Positions 4,535 through 5,322 of a stretch of DNA of 5,322 nt are shown here, piece by piece. Source of the DNA: Bacteroidia bacterium (lineage in GTDB: Bacteria; Bacteroidota; Bacteroidia; Flavobacteriales; NORP286); assembly GCA_016763665.1 (NCBI GenBank), contig JAESTI010000015.1, forward strand, positions 1 through 5,322, given 5' to 3'. Within the stretch, counting starts at the first letter, position 1; every line of letters starts with the position of its first letter. The position numbers and the translations under genes were made by a program. Below the pieces are notes generated by a model that saw only the letters and a program-made list of their open reading frames with translations, was not told where the DNA came from and did not search any database.

Positions 4535-5322
4535 ATGCCTTCCAACTTAGAAATTTTCCATTCCAACTTAGCACTTCCTGCGGATGGTTCGCCATCGATT
4601 GAGATCAAGCGAGCAGAAGGAATGTATCTGTATGATCAGGATGATAAAAAATATCTTGATCTTAATTCTGGAATATGTGTAAATAACCTGGGCCATCAAC
4701 ATCCTAAAGTTCAGGAGGCGATTAAGGATCAATTGGATAAGTTTTCCCATGTCATGGTGTATGGCCAGATGGTACTGGAGCCTCAGTTGAAGTTGGCAAA
4801 GGTCTTGGCAGATTTGCTTCCTGATAGTTTGAGTTGTAACTATTTTGTCAACTCAGGTAGTGAGGCGGTTGAAGGATCTCTGAAATTGGCCAAAAGATAT
4901 ACAGGGAGATCCAAAATAATTTCTTGTAGCAAAGCATATCATGGAAGTACGCATGGTGCTTTAAGCATAATGGGAGGGGAGTATTTCAAACAAGCTTATC
5001 GTCCTTTATTACCAGATACTCACTTAATAGAATTTAATAACCAGAATGATCTTGAATTGATTGATACTAAAACAGCATGTGTTGTTATTGAACCAATTCA
5101 AGGTGAAGCAGGGATTATAATTCCTGAGAATGGTTATTTACAAGCAGTAAAAGACAAATGCACTGAAGTTGGTGCATTGATGGTATTAGATGAAGTTCAA
5201 ACCGGTGTTGGACGAACGGGAACCATGTTTGCATTTGAACAGTATGATTTTGTTCCGGATATTTTAATGTTGGCAAAAGCATTAGGGGGCGGAATGCCAA
5301 TAGGAGCTTTTATTTCTTCTAA
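4535..5322 (+). CDS. Class III PLP-dependent aminotransferase (ArgD/OAT-like), 3' end outside the window
   Basis: 262 codons are visible and the frame is open to the window edge. The protein shows the fold-type I class III signature: RAEGMYLYDQD and YLDLNSGICVNNLGHQHP at the N-terminus; the phosphate-binding NSGSEAVEGSLKLAKRYTG (106-124); YHG (135-137), which stacks on the cofactor; IEPIQGEAG (185-193); LDEVQTGVGRTG (218-229) with Asp219 for the pyridine nitrogen; and Lys248 in LAKALGGGMP as the Schiff-base lysine. The family moves an amino group between an omega-amine or amino acid and 2-oxoglutarate. NSGSEA instead of the usual NSGTEA is a mild variation. Sequence alone does not settle whether the substrate is acetylornithine, ornithine or another amine, so no symbol is given. 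The start at 4535 gives a typical N-terminal length; an in-frame ATG at 4481 would add 18 residues (MEGNTEQLS...). No Shine-Dalgarno precedes 4535. Confidence 0.93.
   Translation, partial: MPSNLEIFHSNLALPADGSPSIEIKRAEGMYLYDQDDKKYLDLNSGICVNNLGHQHPKVQEAIKDQLDKFSHVMVYGQMVLEPQLKLAKVLADLLPDSLSCNYFVNSGSEAVEGSLKLAKRYTGRSKIISCSKAYHGSTHGALSIMGGEYFKQAYRPLLPDTHLIEFNNQNDLELIDTKTACVVIEPIQGEAGIIIPENGYLQAVKDKCTEVGALMVLDEVQTGVGRTGTMFAFEQYDFVPDILMLAKALGGGMPIGAFISS

Noticed and set aside
4568..4750. 60-codon minus-strand open frame
   Set aside because: Antisense shadow of the clearly coding aminotransferase.
5115..5300. 61-codon minus-strand open frame
   Set aside because: Antisense shadow of the aminotransferase catalytic region.

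Overview
The window looks like AT-rich chromosomal DNA of a Bacteroidota bacterium (Cytophagia/Flavobacteriia-like). Three things point there: the protein families, the near absence of Shine-Dalgarno sequences, and two sites matching the Bacteroidota promoter consensus (TTTG at -33, TAnnTTTG at -7). This assignment is an inference from the sequence only.

Left part (1-2578, minus strand): a probable two-gene operon read right to left. A 185-residue carboxymuconolactone decarboxylase/AhpD-like protein with a CxxCxxxH redox motif (2021-2578) is followed after 37-40 bases by a large soluble hybrid sensor histidine kinase (1980 down to 1, running off the window). The kinase has a GAF-like domain, a short linker made of a tandem repeat, a PAS domain, HisKA and HATPase domains, and the first half of a receiver domain. 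A stress or redox signalling link between the two is plausible but not shown.

Middle part (2579-4480): about 1.9 kb with no credible protein gene. The first 800 bases hold scattered hairpins and a minus-strand piece resembling the 3' end of a tRNA or tmRNA (2984-3055). From about 3417 to 4436 I see what I believe is the main content of the window: a roughly 1,020-nt structured noncoding RNA on the plus strand. It has its own promoter (TTTG-N20-TACTTTTG, 3381-3412) and a strong intrinsic terminator (4393-4436). Nested long-range helices join its two ends (3418-3425 with 4362-4369; 3432-3438 with 4350-4356; 3459-3464 with 4304-4309). Its centre holds six arms; five of them repeat the same plan of an outer helix, then a GCAA-capped hairpin, then a UUCG-capped hairpin. 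In all I count eleven GCAA-capped and six UUCG-capped hairpins. I do not recognise the family. In style it resembles the large ornate bacterial RNAs (OLE, ROOL, GOLLD), but I cannot equate it with any of them.

Right part (4440-5322): a GC-rich CCCCCTT/AAGGGGG palindromic repeat, then the first 262 codons of a class III PLP-dependent aminotransferase on the plus strand, probably from ATG 4535 and running off the window. A TAnnTTTG match lies immediately before that ATG.
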